Origin: an uncultured Psychrosphaera sp.
GTDB lineage: Bacteria; Pseudomonadota; Gammaproteobacteria; Enterobacterales; Alteromonadaceae
Direction: 5' to 3'
DNA: 64,000 bases
Assembly: GCF_947500655.1 (NCBI RefSeq)
Contig: NZ_CANMSK010000019.1
Coordinates: forward strand, 19,929-83,928
Position numbers and translations under genes: made by a program. This document shows positions 17,610 to 28,700 of the stretch, piece by piece (position 1 is the stretch's first letter; the number at the start of each line of letters is the position of its first letter). A model generated the notes under the pieces. That model was not told the origin of the DNA. It saw nothing but the letters and a program-made list of their open reading frames with translations, and did no database searches.

Positions 17610-19541
17610 ATGAGAAGTATGAATAAATTATCTATCAAGCAAAAGATCACCTTAACTCTGTCTCTATTTGTATTATTTACTGCTTTAATTGTGGGTACAA
17701 TTGGGATGTTAACCGCGAAAAAAAGCATTGAAGAACGAGTGTTAAGTTCAGAACTACCTAATACGATGAATAAAATAGGCGAAAAAATTGATAATGAAGC
17801 TTTAGTTATGCAAAAATTTGCACAACTTATTGCTAATGACCCTTTTATTTTAAAATGGAATGCCGAAGGGCAAGATAAAGCAGGTGAATCCTTACTTATT
17901 GAGAAAATCAACACCATTATTTCTGAGAATGGCTTAAGCAGTGCCTCTTTCGCTGATAAAGAAACCGCTAAATATTGGAATCACACCGGATTTTTACGCA
18001 CGTTAAAAGATAATGCAGCCGACGGGTGGTTTTTTCGTTACGTTGCAAGTAAAGAAAAAACCATGACAAGTATTTATGTTGACCCTAACACAGGTAAAAC
18101 CGACCTTTTTGTTAATTATCAACAAGTGAATGGCAGAGGTCTATCGGGGACGGCTAAATCGTTTAACGCCGTGGTTAAAATGTTAGCTGATTTTAAAATT
18201 GAACAAACCGGTTTTGTTTACCTTGTCGACAGTAATGGTGTTGTTCAACTTCATAAAGATAGATCGTTATTGAAAAAAGCCAAATTATCGTCTTTATATA
18301 ATCAACAAGTAGCCTCGTCCTTATTACAAAAAAAAGCCAATAATATTACCGAATTAGAGGTTGATGGTGAGCGTCATTTATTAGCATCTAGCCACATTCC
18401 GAGTATGGGATGGTTTGTCGTTGCAGAAGTACCTTATGACGAAATGTTTCAATCATTAGATTCTGCCCGTTGGCAAATGGCACTTTGGTCGATTTTGGTT
18501 GCTTTAGGGGCCAGTGCCGTTGCCATTTTTATCTCTTCATCCATAAGCCAACCTATCGTTAAGTTAGCTGAGGTATTTGAGCAATTAGGCCAAGGTAATG
18601 CAGACTTATCGTACCGCTTACCTGAAAACGGTCAAAATGAAATGGTAAAGGTAGCAAAAGGCTACAATACCTTTGTTGATAAATTAGAACAAATATTTAA
18701 ACAGATCACCGTCAGTAGTGAGCAACTTCGAGATTTATCCATTAGCTTAAATGGGTTATCTCAAAATACCATGCAAGGTGTCTCCACCAATACCGATAAT
18801 ACTCAAGATATTTCTAATTCGTTAGCCAACGTTAGTGCCACCGTAAATCGAATGGCTGAGGATGCAATTAGCGCGGCATCAGTTGCGGATAAAATTAATG
18901 TGGAGGGTGACACCATCAGTAAAGTTATTCTCAATTCACGCAGTGAGATCATGGGACTAGCCGATAAAATTCATGATGTTGCTGAAGTAATAGAGTCACT
19001 GACAATAAATACTCAAACCATTGTAGGCGTACTCGAAACCATACAAGCTATTTCTGATCAAACTAACTTACTAGCATTAAATGCTGCAATAGAAGCCGCG
19101 CGAGCTGGAGAGCAAGGTAGAGGATTTGCTGTTGTCGCTGATGAAGTACGTAATTTAGCAAAGCGTACGGCAGACTCAACCCAAGAGGTGCAATCGATTA
19201 TGGATCAACTGCAAAAAACATCAACAACAGCAACAACCGAAATTGAGCTTATTCTCAAGCAATCAAAATCAACCTCTGAGTCCATCACCAAAGCTGAGCA
19301 AATTTTACAAAACAATAAAGCACAATTTAATCAAATATCTGAAGCAAATAAGTCAATGTCAGAAGCTACTCAATTACAATCCGAGAGCATTGAAAGTATC
19401 AATAGCAGTATGACCAACATAAGTAAAAACTCTAAAAGCAACATGAAAAATGTCAGTGACATTTCCGACAAGACAAAAGATTTGAATGCATTAGCAGAGC
19501 AATTAGACCGACTAATACATCAATTTCAAGGCGATCGATAA
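17610..19541 (+). CDS. Methyl-accepting chemotaxis protein with dCache sensor
   Basis: A 643-residue transmembrane chemoreceptor. TM1 is at about 15-33. A periplasmic double-Cache domain (about 37-285) contains [20 protein letters not shown] and [23 protein letters not shown]2 is about 289-312, followed by HAMP and a long signalling coiled coil with the invariant hairpin [20 protein letters not shown] (about 500-520). No C-terminal CheR-docking pentapeptide is present. dCache domains typically bind amino acids, organic acids or amines; the ligand here is unknown. The start may instead be the ATG nine bases downstream ([10 protein letters not shown]), which fits the family better. The gene is monocistronic and ends in a terminator. 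Confidence 0.93.
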   Translation: MRSMNKLSIKQKITLTLSLFVLFTALIVGTIGMLTAKKSIEERVLSSELPNTMNKIGEKIDNEALVMQKFAQLIANDPFILKWNAEGQDKAGESLLIEKINTIISENGLSSASFADKETAKYWNHTGFLRTLKDNAADGWFFRYVASKEKTMTSIYVDPNTGKTDLFVNYQQVNGRGLSGTAKSFNAVVKMLADFKIEQTGFVYLVDSNGVVQLHKDRSLLKKAKLSSLYNQQVASSLLQKKANNITELEVDGERHLLASSHIPSMGWFVVAEVPYDEMFQSLDSARWQMALWSILVALGASAVAIFISSSISQPIVKLAEVFEQLGQGNADLSYRLPENGQNEMVKVAKGYNTFVDKLEQIFKQITVSSEQLRDLSISLNGLSQNTMQGVSTNTDNTQDISNSLANVSATVNRMAEDAISAASVADKINVEGDTISKVILNSRSEIMGLADKIHDVAEVIESLTINTQTIVGVLETIQAISDQTNLLALNAAIEAARAGEQGRGFAVVADEVRNLAKRTADSTQEVQSIMDQLQKTSTTATTEIELILKQSKSTSESITKAEQILQNNKAQFNQISEANKSMSEATQLQSESIESINSSMTNISKNSKSNMKNVSDISDKTKDLNALAEQLDRLIHQFQGDR

Positions 19542-19596
19542 TAACGAATTTATATATTTATTTCAGAATCACTTTATTAACGATTCTTTTAATAAA

Positions 19597-19627
19597 CAAA
19601 AAAGGAACCATTAGGTTCCTTTTTATT
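19597..19627 (+). terminator. Rho-independent terminator of the chemoreceptor gene
   Basis: AAAAAGGAACC/GGTTCCTTTTT stem with an ATTA loop and a T-rich tail, about 55 bases after the stop codon. It may also serve the convergent NTF2-like gene. Confidence 0.85.
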
Positions 19628-19679
19628 TTAAAACGTTAATATTGAATAAAACTAAAGTGGCTGGTCTTGTTGTTTAGTT

Positions 19680-20039
19680 TTATTCACCAGTACCAACAAA
19701 CCCAACCATACGGGATATAAGCTCCCCATTTTTTTCCACAAAATACTGACCTAGTTGAACCTGCTCAGAGCCATCAGGCCCTACTCCGCCAAAAGCCACA
19801 GTGATACGAGTAACTCCGGCGACTGTATCAGTCTTAATAACTTTTGCTGACCACCCAGGAGCATTTATACTAAACATTTCTACATAGTTATTTAATGCTG
19901 CGATACCATTTATAGTTCCAGGTGTGCGAGGATCATCGTACTTTATCGTTTTTGTCACAGCACTATTTAATTTGCTAAGTCGAGTTTCCGCTTCCTCAAT
20001 TAGCCATGCGTCAAAAAACGTTTTGATGCAATCTGACAT
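19680..20039 (-). CDS. SnoaL/NTF2-like family protein
   Basis: At 119 residues this has the size of a single NTF2-like (SnoaL/ketosteroid-isomerase-type) cone-shaped domain. The N-terminal helix FFDAWLIEEAETRLSKL, the strand with YDDPRTPGTINGIAALNNYVEMF, and the closing YFVEKNGELISRMVGFVG match the SnoaL_2 layout. Members can be isomerases, hydrolases or binding proteins, and the pocket residues do not let me choose. It stands alone, convergent to the chemoreceptor gene. A weak GGGAGAG precedes the start. It is soluble and cytoplasmic by lack of a signal. Confidence 0.8.
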   Translation of the reverse strand: MSDCIKTFFDAWLIEEAETRLSKLNSAVTKTIKYDDPRTPGTINGIAALNNYVEMFSINAPGWSAKVIKTDTVAGVTRITVAFGGVGPDGSEQVQLGQYFVEKNGELISRMVGFVGTGE

Positions 20040-20340
20040 ATTTCTCTCCCAATTTTAATTTAGTATATAACGACTAATGAGGCTGTATAATTTCATATTC
20101 TCAGCCAAACTATTTAAATAAAAACCACAATACTTTACATTGTTCTACTATTCAAAAGTTAAGATCTGTGGCACTGCTATTTAGCTGGATAGCCTTGTTA
20201 GGTTTCTTATGAGCATATCCCAAAAACAACATCCCAATTATTTTCATTCGCAAAACAATCAGTAATTTCTCCAATAGTTAAAGTAAATGTGACAGCAATT
20301 AATAGAAATGGGGAAAATAAAAATAACTATTTAATGGAGT

Positions 20341-20570
20341 ATTAGATTTTGTTTGGAAGCGGCCTTTTTCGCATACCTTTTTTGGCTGTTGAAAAAAGGT
20401 ATGGTCGCCGAGGGGCGAAATAGATTGGACAGAATAAAATAAGTTTAAGCATAAATAACTCAAACTCTTTGCTCTAGTTTTAAAGAAAACTAGCCCATGC
20501 CTTTTTGACTCTTGAAAAAGTATTATCGAGCACATGGATGTGTTCGCTTAGGCTGTGCAGGGAACTAACA
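20341..20570. repeat. Cluster of strong hairpins, probable intergenic repeat element
   Basis: Within about 200 bp lie several near-perfect dyads: a 12-bp stem (20372-20383 with 20392-20403), TCGCC/GGCGA (20405-20418), CTAGTTTT/AAAACTAG (20474-20493), CTTTTT/AAAAAG (20501-20520) and CACAT/ATGTG (about 20532-20545). The surrounding 20040-20732 has no credible gene. The compact run of hairpins looks like a mobile or repeated intergenic element rather than one terminator. A minus-strand frame inside (20299-20535) encodes a string, SPLGDHTFFQQPKK, that I recall as a recurrent spurious annotation in related genomes. Confidence 0.55.
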
Positions 20571-20732
20571 ACCTTTTAAAAATAAAACATAAAACATAAA
20601 AAACAAAACCACATTGCAAAAAATACCCTGTATAATCCGCGCCTTTCACAATATCACTTTGTAAATGGAACGCCATTACCAAAGTAATCGCACTTTAATT
20701 GGCTTACACTTGTAGAGGATAAAAGGCAAAAA

Positions 20733-21677
20733 ATGAAAATCGTTCTTGCACCTATGGAAGGAGTTATCGATCACTTAATGCGCCATATGCTTTCCTCTTT
20801 AGGTGGAATTGATTTATGTATGACCGAGTTTGTGCGGATTGTTGATCAAAAGCTCCCAGAACGTGTTTATTATCGTTATTGTCCTGAATTACATCATGAC
20901 GGTAAAACGCCAACTGGTGTACCGGTACGTGTCCAGTTACTTGGTCAAGATCCTGATTGGTTGTCGGAAAATGCTGTGGTTGCGACTTCTTTGGGAAGTC
21001 CGGGGATTGATCTTAATTTTGGTTGCCCTGCTCCGCTGGTTAACAGAAATAAAGGCGGCGCTATTTTATTAAAAGAGCCTGAGACTTTATACAAAATTGT
21101 CACGGCGGTAAGAGCCGCAGTACCGAGTCACTTGCCTGTAACAGCAAAAATGCGCTTGGGTTATGAAGATAAGTCTTTAGCTATTGAAAGCGCACAAGCG
21201 TTAGCCAGTGGTGGAGCAAGTGAAATTGCGATACATGCTAGAACCAAGTCTGAAGGATACAAACCACCAGCGTATTGGGATTGGATTGCTCAAATTAAAA
21301 AGCAAATAGATACGCCGTTAATTGCCAATGGTGAAATTTGGAACCCAGAAGATGCCAAACGTTGTCAGCAGCAGTCTAATTGTGAAAATATAATGTTGGG
21401 TCGTGGTGCGCTTGCGGTACCTAATTTAGCGGCGTGGATCAGAGGTTCTGCCAACAAACTTACGTGGAATGAGTTGTTAACCTTAATGCTTGAGTATTCA
21501 AAATACGAGATTGAGGGTGATAAAGGTTTGTATTACACCAACCGTATTAAGCAGTGGTTTGTATATATAAAACAACAATATCCTGAAGCTAATGACTTCT
21601 TCCGTGAAATAAGAGTGATAAAAAAAGCCGATGAAATGTATAACGCAATCAACCAAAAGCTTTTAACCCTAAGTTGA
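20733..21677 (+). CDS. dusC: tRNA-dihydrouridine(16) synthase DusC
   Basis: A 314-residue FMN-dependent tRNA-dihydrouridine synthase that reduces U16 of tRNA, judged to be the C subfamily from LAPMEGVIDHLMRHML at the N-terminus, LCMTEFVRIVDQKLPERVYYRYCPE and the length. The catalytic cysteine lies in DLNFGCPAP (about residue 98). FMN-phosphate contacts are in ANGEIWNPEDA and NIMLGRGAL. The start follows AAGGCAAAA. The upstream 690 bp hold no gene, and downstream it is convergent with the ETHE1-rhodanese gene, so it is monocistronic. Confidence 0.93.
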   Translation: MKIVLAPMEGVIDHLMRHMLSSLGGIDLCMTEFVRIVDQKLPERVYYRYCPELHHDGKTPTGVPVRVQLLGQDPDWLSENAVVATSLGSPGIDLNFGCPAPLVNRNKGGAILLKEPETLYKIVTAVRAAVPSHLPVTAKMRLGYEDKSLAIESAQALASGGASEIAIHARTKSEGYKPPAYWDWIAQIKKQIDTPLIANGEIWNPEDAKRCQQQSNCENIMLGRGALAVPNLAAWIRGSANKLTWNELLTLMLEYSKYEIEGDKGLYYTNRIKQWFVYIKQQYPEANDFFREIRVIKKADEMYNAINQKLLTLS

Positions 21678-21704
21678 TTGCGCTTAGCTTAAACTAACTG
21701 CAAT

Positions 21705-22757
21705 CTAACGGCTTAATGGTAATCCTTGCTCTTGCCAGTCCAACATTCCACCTTTTATATTAGCCACATTAGTTAAACCGGATTTGTTTAACATAGTCAC
21801 GGCTAAAGCAGAGCGACGACCTGAGCGACATAACACCACAATAGGTTTATCCGTTGGGATAGTGTCAATATTATCCTCTAATGTGCCAATTGGAATTTCC
21901 ATCACGGCCTTATTCTGTACTTTACTAATAGCGATTTCGTTTGGCTCTCTGACATCAAGTAGTGTCACTTTGTTAAGATTATTCGCTACCCAATAAGACG
22001 TTACTTGATAAATACCACCGTAACTTAATTCTACTGGTGCCCAACTTGGTTCTTCTGGCAGAACTTCTGGCTTGCCACTAAGTACATTGGCAGGTAAGGC
22101 GATATCAATAAACTTAGGATGCGGTAGCGACATATTATTCATGTAACCAACAAAGTCTTCTCGACTAGCGTTACCACCTAAACGAGCATTAAACTGCTTT
22201 TCTTCTGATACCGACGTTGAGCAACGACCAGAATAATCATGACCAGGGTATAGTTGAAAATCATCACTCAATGAAAATATTTGCTGATGAATGGAATCAA
22301 ATAACTGGCTCGCGCTTCCTTGCTGGAAGTCACAGCGGCCACACCCTCTAATTAATAAAGCATCGCCAGTAAACGCTATTTTTTGAGTATGACATACATA
22401 AGTTAAACACCCTTCTGTATGACCGGGGGTTGCTCTTACTTCTAGTTCGTATTGACCAAAATTAATAATATCGCCATTAACCAAGCCAATATCTGAGTTT
22501 TTGGCATGTATCGATTTGGCACTTGCAATTTTACAGTTGGTTTTATGTTTTAATAACCAAGAGCCTGTGACGTGATCGGCATGACAATGCGTGTCTAGCG
22601 CATAAGCTAAGTTGAGCCCAAGCTCATTTATCAAAGCAACATCTCTGTTAACTTGCTCAAATACAGGGTCAATTAACACAGCAGTTTTACTTTGCTCATC
22701 TGCCAATAAATAAGTGTAAGTTGATGACTTAGCATCAAATAATTGTCTAAATATCAT
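21705..22757 (-). CDS. ETHE1-like persulfide dioxygenase fused to rhodanese
   Basis: About 350 residues from ATG 22757, preferred over 22796 because GGTGAG precedes it and ETHE1 homologues start with MIFRQLFD. Residues 1-240 form a metallo-beta-lactamase fold with THCHADHVTGS, GHTEGC, FTGDALLIRGCGR and PGHDYSG: the mononuclear-iron set of persulfide dioxygenases, which oxidise glutathione persulfide to sulfite. Residues about 255-350 are a rhodanese domain with active-site loop CRSGRRS (Cys intact). Such fusions couple sulfane-sulfur transfer and oxidation in sulfide detoxification. No sqr or sulfur regulator gene is adjacent. Confidence 0.9.
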   Translation of the reverse strand: MIFRQLFDAKSSTYTYLLADEQSKTAVLIDPVFEQVNRDVALINELGLNLAYALDTHCHADHVTGSWLLKHKTNCKIASAKSIHAKNSDIGLVNGDIINFGQYELEVRATPGHTEGCLTYVCHTQKIAFTGDALLIRGCGRCDFQQGSASQLFDSIHQQIFSLSDDFQLYPGHDYSGRCSTSVSEEKQFNARLGGNASREDFVGYMNNMSLPHPKFIDIALPANVLSGKPEVLPEEPSWAPVELSYGGIYQVTSYWVANNLNKVTLLDVREPNEIAISKVQNKAVMEIPIGTLEDNIDTIPTDKPIVVLCRSGRRSALAVTMLNKSGLTNVANIKGGMLDWQEQGLPLSR

Positions 22758-22989
22758 ATTCTCACCCGAAGCTTGGTTTTCATATTGGATTACCATACTT
22801 TATATTAGTTTTAGCTAATGTACAGTATTTTTCTATTAAACTTTTCCTATTAAACTCTTTTATTAAAACCTGATTTCAACTTTCATCGTATTAGCTCAGA
22901 TCAATTTAATAATAAGCTTTTCAGCTTAAGTCATCAAAATTGAATATGTTGACTATAGTTAAGTTTCATCTCAAGAGACTAATATTTAA

Positions 22990-24630
22990 ATGAATCAAGA
23001 CAGACTACAAAAACGTTACCAAAGAGAACGCGACGCAAGGAAAGCGGCTGAAACGGTTTTAGAGCAAAAATCTATTGAGTTATTTGAGCGTAATCAAGAA
23101 CTAGAGAGTTTTAAACAAAACCTAGAACAAGAAGTGCTAGCACGTACTAAAGAAGCTGAAAAAGCGAAAACAGAAGCGTACGCCGCCAATCAGGCTAAAT
23201 CTCAATTTTTAGCTAATATGAGTCATGAAATAAGAACCCCATTAACGGCCATTATTGGCTTTGCCGAAGTCTTACTGCAACACAAGCCATCTCAAGAAGA
23301 AAGCGACCAACACTTAACCACAATCATTCGTAGTGGTCGTCACTTAACCGCCCTACTTGGTGAAATTCTTGATCTCAGTAAAATTGAAAACCAAAAACTA
23401 GACTTAGAGCTTTTACGCTTTAACTTGCCAAGTTTATTGCAAGATATCGAACAAATATACCAACTTAATTGCCAGCAAAAACAGTTGGAATTTATATTAG
23501 TTTTAGAGTCTGTCATACCTGAATGGATTGTGACTGACTCAACTAGAGTGAAACAAGTAATACATAATTTATTGAACAATGCGATTAAGTTTACCGACAC
23601 TGGAAAAGTTGAACTGCATATTAGTTTTGCGCCAGAAACTAAAACACTAAAAATAGATGTAATTGATACAGGTCAAGGGATTGCACAAGATAAACAAGCC
23701 TTAATATTTGAATCATTTCGCCAAGCCGACACCAGTATCACCCGTAATTTTGGCGGAACCGGATTAGGTTTGTTTATTACAAAGAGCTTAGTGGAACTAA
23801 TGCACGGCAGTATCGATGTTGATTCCACTTTAGGGGCTGGATCAAAGTTTAGCGTTACGATTACCTGTCAATCTTATGAAGGGGAATACAACGCATTCAA
23901 GCATAAAGCTATTGTTGATATCAAACCAGAACGCATTCCATCATTAACAGGCAATATTTTACTGGTTGAAGATACTGAAGTGAATCAACAACTTATTACT
24001 TTTAATTTAGAACAAACCGGCGCTCATGTAGATTTAGCAGAGAACGGACAACAAGGATTAGAAAAAGCCCTGTCCAATTCTTATGACTTAATTCTAATGG
24101 ATATTCAAATGCCAGTTATGGATGGCAAAGAGGCGATGAAAGCATTTAAGCAACTAAATATTACCATTCCCACTTATGCTCTGACAGCTAATATCATGCC
24201 ATCAGATGTTCATGAATATACTGAAATTGGATTTACCGGAACCTTAGGTAAGCCACTTGAGTTGACGAATTTGTATCAGGTTCTTAAACAACACTTACAA
24301 ATCAATAATAGTGTTAGCAATAAAACAGACCAAGTTAACAGTGCTGAAATCCTAGCTCAAGATACCAAGATCAGAACCTTATTTTATAAGGAATTAACCA
24401 AACAAAATTTGGAAATAACCGAAAGTATACAAAGCTTAAACTATACTAAACTGATCCAATCGACACATATTATTAAGGGCTCGGCAAAAAGCTTTGGTTA
24501 TGAAGAGTTAACCTTATTAGCAGAAGCCTCTTTATTGTTATTACGAGAAAAAAATTATGAACAAGCTATCAAATCTTGTATCGACCTTAACCAGAAAATA
24601 ATGGGCGTATTAAATGGAAATAGCGATTAA
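22990..24630 (+). CDS. Hybrid histidine kinase (HisKA-HATPase-REC-HPt), H-NOX associated
   Basis: A 546-residue cytoplasmic hybrid kinase without membrane segments. It has an N-terminal coiled coil (about 5-70), HisKA with phospho-His in [14 protein letters not shown] (about His79), HATPase with [16 protein letters not shown] and GGTGLGLF, a receiver domain with [10 protein letters not shown] and [11 protein letters not shown] (about 318-440), and a C-terminal HPt with [11 protein letters not shown]. With no sensor domain of its own, it most likely senses through the H-NOX protein encoded two genes downstream, as in known H-NOX-associated kinases where NO-bound H-NOX inhibits the kinase. Its end overlaps the response regulator by 17 bp. 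Confidence 0.92.
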   Translation: MNQDRLQKRYQRERDARKAAETVLEQKSIELFERNQELESFKQNLEQEVLARTKEAEKAKTEAYAANQAKSQFLANMSHEIRTPLTAIIGFAEVLLQHKPSQEESDQHLTTIIRSGRHLTALLGEILDLSKIENQKLDLELLRFNLPSLLQDIEQIYQLNCQQKQLEFILVLESVIPEWIVTDSTRVKQVIHNLLNNAIKFTDTGKVELHISFAPETKTLKIDVIDTGQGIAQDKQALIFESFRQADTSITRNFGGTGLGLFITKSLVELMHGSIDVDSTLGAGSKFSVTITCQSYEGEYNAFKHKAIVDIKPERIPSLTGNILLVEDTEVNQQLITFNLEQTGAHVDLAENGQQGLEKALSNSYDLILMDIQMPVMDGKEAMKAFKQLNITIPTYALTANIMPSDVHEYTEIGFTGTLGKPLELTNLYQVLKQHLQINNSVSNKTDQVNSAEILAQDTKIRTLFYKELTKQNLEITESIQSLNYTKLIQSTHIIKGSAKSFGYEELTLLAEASLLLLREKNYEQAIKSCIDLNQKIMGVLNGNSD

Positions 24631-25018
24631 CATTTTACTAGTAGATGATGTTGAGTACACCAGAGAGCTTTTGCGCAGTATTTTACTGTCTTGCTTAAAT
24701 GAGCAAAAAATTAATATGACGGCTAAATTCTCTCACTCCTCTACAGGACTTGATATACCTCAAAGAATAACCGATGAAAAAATCAATCTGGTTTATTTAG
24801 ATATTGAGCTGCCTACCACCACAGGGTTAACGGTATTAAAACAAATTCGCCGAGCACACCCAGATATTATGGTGGTAATGGTCTCAGGGGAAAGCTCGGC
24901 AGACAATGTCACTAACTCAATAAAAATGGGAGCCAATGGTTTTATTGTTAAACCTTTCAATTCTGACCGAGTTATAGATTCACTTAAAAGTTATATTAAA
25001 AAGGAGTATAAAATATGA
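24614..25018 (+). CDS. Single-domain response regulator (REC only)
   Basis: This 134-residue protein is a receiver domain and nothing else. Acidic pocket residues are in ILLVDDVEY, the phospho-acceptor Asp is in [12 protein letters not shown] (about Asp63), Thr/Ser in VMVSGESS and the conserved Lys in IVKPFN. It lacks any DNA-binding, HD-GYP, EAL or GGDEF output, so it must act by protein contact or as a phosphate sink. It overlaps the kinase gene by 17 bp and the H-NOX start by four (ATGA), so the three are translated together. It is the natural target or competitor of the kinase HPt domain. Confidence 0.92.
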   Translation: MEIAINILLVDDVEYTRELLRSILLSCLNEQKINMTAKFSHSSTGLDIPQRITDEKINLVYLDIELPTTTGLTVLKQIRRAHPDIMVVMVSGESSADNVTNSIKMGANGFIVKPFNSDRVIDSLKSYIKKEYKI

Positions 25019-25557
25019 AAGGCATGGTATTTACCGAATTTATGGATATGGTGGAAGATGTATTCTCTGTTGATATTCTTGAAGATATTATCGAAAAAAG
25101 TGACCTTCCCAATGATGGCGCTTATACAGCGGTAGGCACTTATGATCACGAAGAAATAGTACGAATGACAGCTAACCTTAGCCAAGCTGTCAATATTCCA
25201 GTTCCCACTTTATTAGAAGTTTTTGGCAAACACCTGTTTGGCCGATTTTCAGCACGTTACCCCAATTTCTTTGAAGGTATTATTGACCCATTTGAGTTTT
25301 TAAAAAACATAGATAATTATATTCATGTTGAAGTACGAAAGCTCTACCCTGATGCGGAGCTTCCTCGTTTTTACCACGAACAAAAATCTGCTAACGAATT
25401 AACTATGTATTACATGTCATCTCGACATTTTGAAGATTTAGCTGTTGGATTAATATCCGGTTGCTTAGCGCACTTTGAAACTGCCGGAAAAGTGGAAAAA
25501 AGCGAAGGACAATATAAAGGTGAAGATGCGGTTATAATAAGCATAATATTAGACTGA
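25015..25557 (+). CDS. hnoX: H-NOX heme nitric-oxide sensor
   Basis: A 180-residue stand-alone H-NOX domain, the family's normal bacterial length. It has the diagnostic N-terminus [15 protein letters not shown], the proximal heme ligand His in IHVEVRKLYPDAELP (about His104), and the YxSxR heme-propionate motif as YMSSR (about 133-137). The distal pocket shows no obvious Tyr, consistent with NO rather than O2 binding, but that is inferred. AAGGAG lies eight bases before the start. It is the third gene of the kinase-regulator-H-NOX operon and ends before a strong terminator. The expected role is relaying NO levels to the kinase, often affecting biofilm formation or motility in marine relatives. 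Confidence 0.93.
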   Translation: MKGMVFTEFMDMVEDVFSVDILEDIIEKSDLPNDGAYTAVGTYDHEEIVRMTANLSQAVNIPVPTLLEVFGKHLFGRFSARYPNFFEGIIDPFEFLKNIDNYIHVEVRKLYPDAELPRFYHEQKSANELTMYYMSSRHFEDLAVGLISGCLAHFETAGKVEKSEGQYKGEDAVIISIILD

Positions 25558-25630
25558 GTGATTAGGAGCTGCTGTTAGCTTTATCTGAACGTACCTTACG
25601 TTTGGGCTTATGTTGAAAAAGATAACCATT

Positions 25631-25672
25631 AAAAAAGCCAAGTGATTATGTATCCACTTGGCTTTTGGCTTT
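25631..25672. terminator. Bidirectional terminator between H-NOX and RND genes
   Basis: AAAAGCCAAGTG/CACTTGGCTTTT stem with an ATTATGTATC loop between two convergent operons, A/T runs on both sides. Confidence 0.88.
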
Positions 25673-25700
25673 AACTTAAGCTTATGTTAAACGAAAACAA

Positions 25701-28700
25701 TTAACTCTGAACTTTGTCTTCTTCTTTGATCAGTAACGAATACATTACTGGTACAACGATAAGTGTTAACACGGTAGCAAAGCTTAATCCAAACATGATC
25801 ACCACCGCCATACTCTTAAAGAAGTCATCGGTTAATAAAGGCAACATACCTAATACAGTTGTAATTGCAGCCATAGAAACTGGACGAACACGACTGACCG
25901 AGGCATGTACTATTGCGTCGTACAATTCACGTCCTTCGTTTTTCTCTAAATTTATTTGTTCAACCAATACAATACCGTTTTTAATTAACATCCCCGACAA
26001 ACTTAACAGGCCTAATAAGCTCATAAAGCCAAACGCTATCCCTGTCGTTAAGAATCCAAGCGTAACACCTATAATTGCAAGTGGTACGGTTGTCCATATT
26101 ACGGCTGCTATTTTAAATGAGTTAAACAGTAGGATAGTAATAATAAACATAATACCAAAGCCTAACGGTAATGCGCTGAATATTGGTTTTTGCGCTTTTT
26201 TACTTGCTTCAAACTCACCGCCCCACGAAATTTCATAACCCACAGGCAATTGTATTTTTTCAATTTCTGGTTTTACTCTGGCAAACAATTGCGCTGCGGT
26301 TTCGTCCGATAATATATCGTGATCTGCCATCACTGTAATTGTGCGTTTTCTGTCACGGCGCATAATGACTGGATTTTCAAATTCAAGTTTGAACTCTGAA
26401 ACCACTTGAGTAATAGGCACGTATTGACGTAATACGGGACTATAAATCCGCATATCTTCTAGAGTATTGATGGTTTGTCGTTCATTGTCCGGTAACCTAA
26501 TAAGAATAGGTAAACGCTCTGTTCCATCACGATATACACCAACGGTCTTTCCGCGATAATTAGTTAACAACAGATTATCAACGTCTGATTTAGAAATACC
26601 CACTTCACGCGCTGCTTTTGCATTAAATACCGGACGTATCACTTTGGTCATATTTTTCCAATCGTCTGTGATATTCATTGCGCCTTTATCGGCAGCTAAC
26701 ACTTGTTTGGTTTGGTCTGACAGTTGTCTTAATATCGCAGGATCTGAACCTGAGATCCTAGCTTCTATTTTAGCGGCTGATGATGGACCTATATTTACTC
26801 GGGTTATTTTACTTTCTACATTTGGATAATTCAGTTTTATGAATTCTCGTAAGTTAGTAATAACCGGAATAATACTATCCTTGTCTTCAACGCGGATAAT
26901 TAGTTGTCCATAATTGCTGTAACTCATTTCCATTTTATAGGTCAACATAAAGCGGGTTGCACCGCGACCTATGGTAGAAGAAATAAACTGTACTTTATCT
27001 AGACTACTCGCATAAGTTTCTAACTCAGCACCAGTGTCAGAGGTTGCTCTAATATCTGAGCCTGACGGCAAACGATATTCCAGATAAAACATAGGTAAAT
27101 TTGATGATGGGAAAAACGATTTCTTTACAAATTTAAAGCCGTAACCAGCTCCAATAAACAAAAAGAACATTAATAGCATGGTCATTTTTGGCATTTTTAA
27201 TGCGAACTCTAATAGGCGTTTGTAGCCTACGTAAACTCCAGATTTGTAAGGGTCTTCATGATCCTTTTCTTCATTATTTTCATCACTTTCGCTGACGCCA
27301 TTTTCACTAGTCTGGTCAACATCAGTTCCAGTAACGTTTTGGTACTTTTTATCTTTAAACAATAAAGTAGCAAAAAATGGAGTTAGCGTAATCGCGGTGA
27401 TCCAGCTCAATAACAAAGAGATTAACAAGACATAGAATAGCGAACCGGCGAATTCGCCTGTTGCATCTGGTGATAAACCAATTGGCGCAAACGCAATAAT
27501 TGCTATAAATGTCGCGGCTAATAAAGGCCATTTAGTTTGTTTTACTATTAAGCTGGCTGCTTCAACTTTGGTGAGTCGCTTTTGCATACCAATCAATATG
27601 CCTTCTACCACCACAATGGCGTTATCAACCAACATACCAAGAGCGATAATCAAAGCACCTAAAGACACACGGTGTAACTGCCAGTCGTAAATGTTCATAA
27701 AAATGAATGTGCCCATAACGGTAATTAACAAAATACCACCGATTAACAATCCAGTTTTTAAGCCCATAAACAGTAATAGAATAATAATAACGATAACGAC
27801 CGCTAACAGAAGACTGTCGATAAAACCTTGTACCGATACGGCAACTTCTTTTGGCTGGTTATAAACTGTATTTAATTCCATTCCATAAGGGCGGTATTGT
27901 TCTAGCTCGGCTAATTTAATGTCTACCATCTTACCAACATCCACCACGTTAGAGCCTGATGCAAACGATAAACCAACATAAATAGCTTGTTGTCCGTCGT
28001 AACGTACAATGTGTGTTGGAACTTCAACAAAATCGCGATAAATTTTAGCAATATCAGAAAGTTTAATGCGTTTGTTTTGTCCAGATGGACTCACAATTAA
28101 GTCACCTAACTCTTGTACAGATTTGAATTCGCCCGTTGGATGAAAACGTATATTTTCATTACCGACTCTTACCGAGCCTGCGTTTGACACTACATTTTGC
28201 TGAGCTAAGATTTGATATAAATAATCCGTCGATAACCCCAAAGAGATCATCTTGTTATTTGAAATTTCAATAATAACTTGTTCTTGCTGCTTACCTTCAA
28301 CTGTTACTTTACCAACACCATCAACTAAAACTAATTCACGACGGATAAAGTCAACGTAATCGTTAATTTCATCATAAGCAAAACCTTTACCAGTGACGGC
28401 AAATAAAACACCAAATACATCACCAAAGTCATCTTTGATAATAGGGGTTGAAGTACCAGCGGGTAAACTTGGGCTAAAGTCATTTACTTTACGTCTAAGC
28501 TCATCCCATATTTGACGTAATTCTTGCTTACGATAAATCGATTTCATTTCTACAATGATTTGAGAGATGCCGTTGGATGTTATCGACTTGATATTATCGA
28601 CATAGGCCAACTTTTGAATTTCATTTTCTAGCGGATAAGTGACTTCTTCTTCAACCTGCTCAGGTGAAGCTCCTGGATATTGAGTAACAATAATAGCTTG

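Noticed and set aside
20180..20215. Integron attC-like GTTAGGT next to GCTATTTAGCTGGATAGC
   Set aside because: One GTTRRRY core is present, but no matching RYYYAAC partner or paired L boxes were found at a proper distance.
20299..20535. 78-codon minus-strand frame in the hairpin region
   Set aside because: It lies across several hairpins, has no ribosome-binding site and looks like a translated repeat element rather than a gene.
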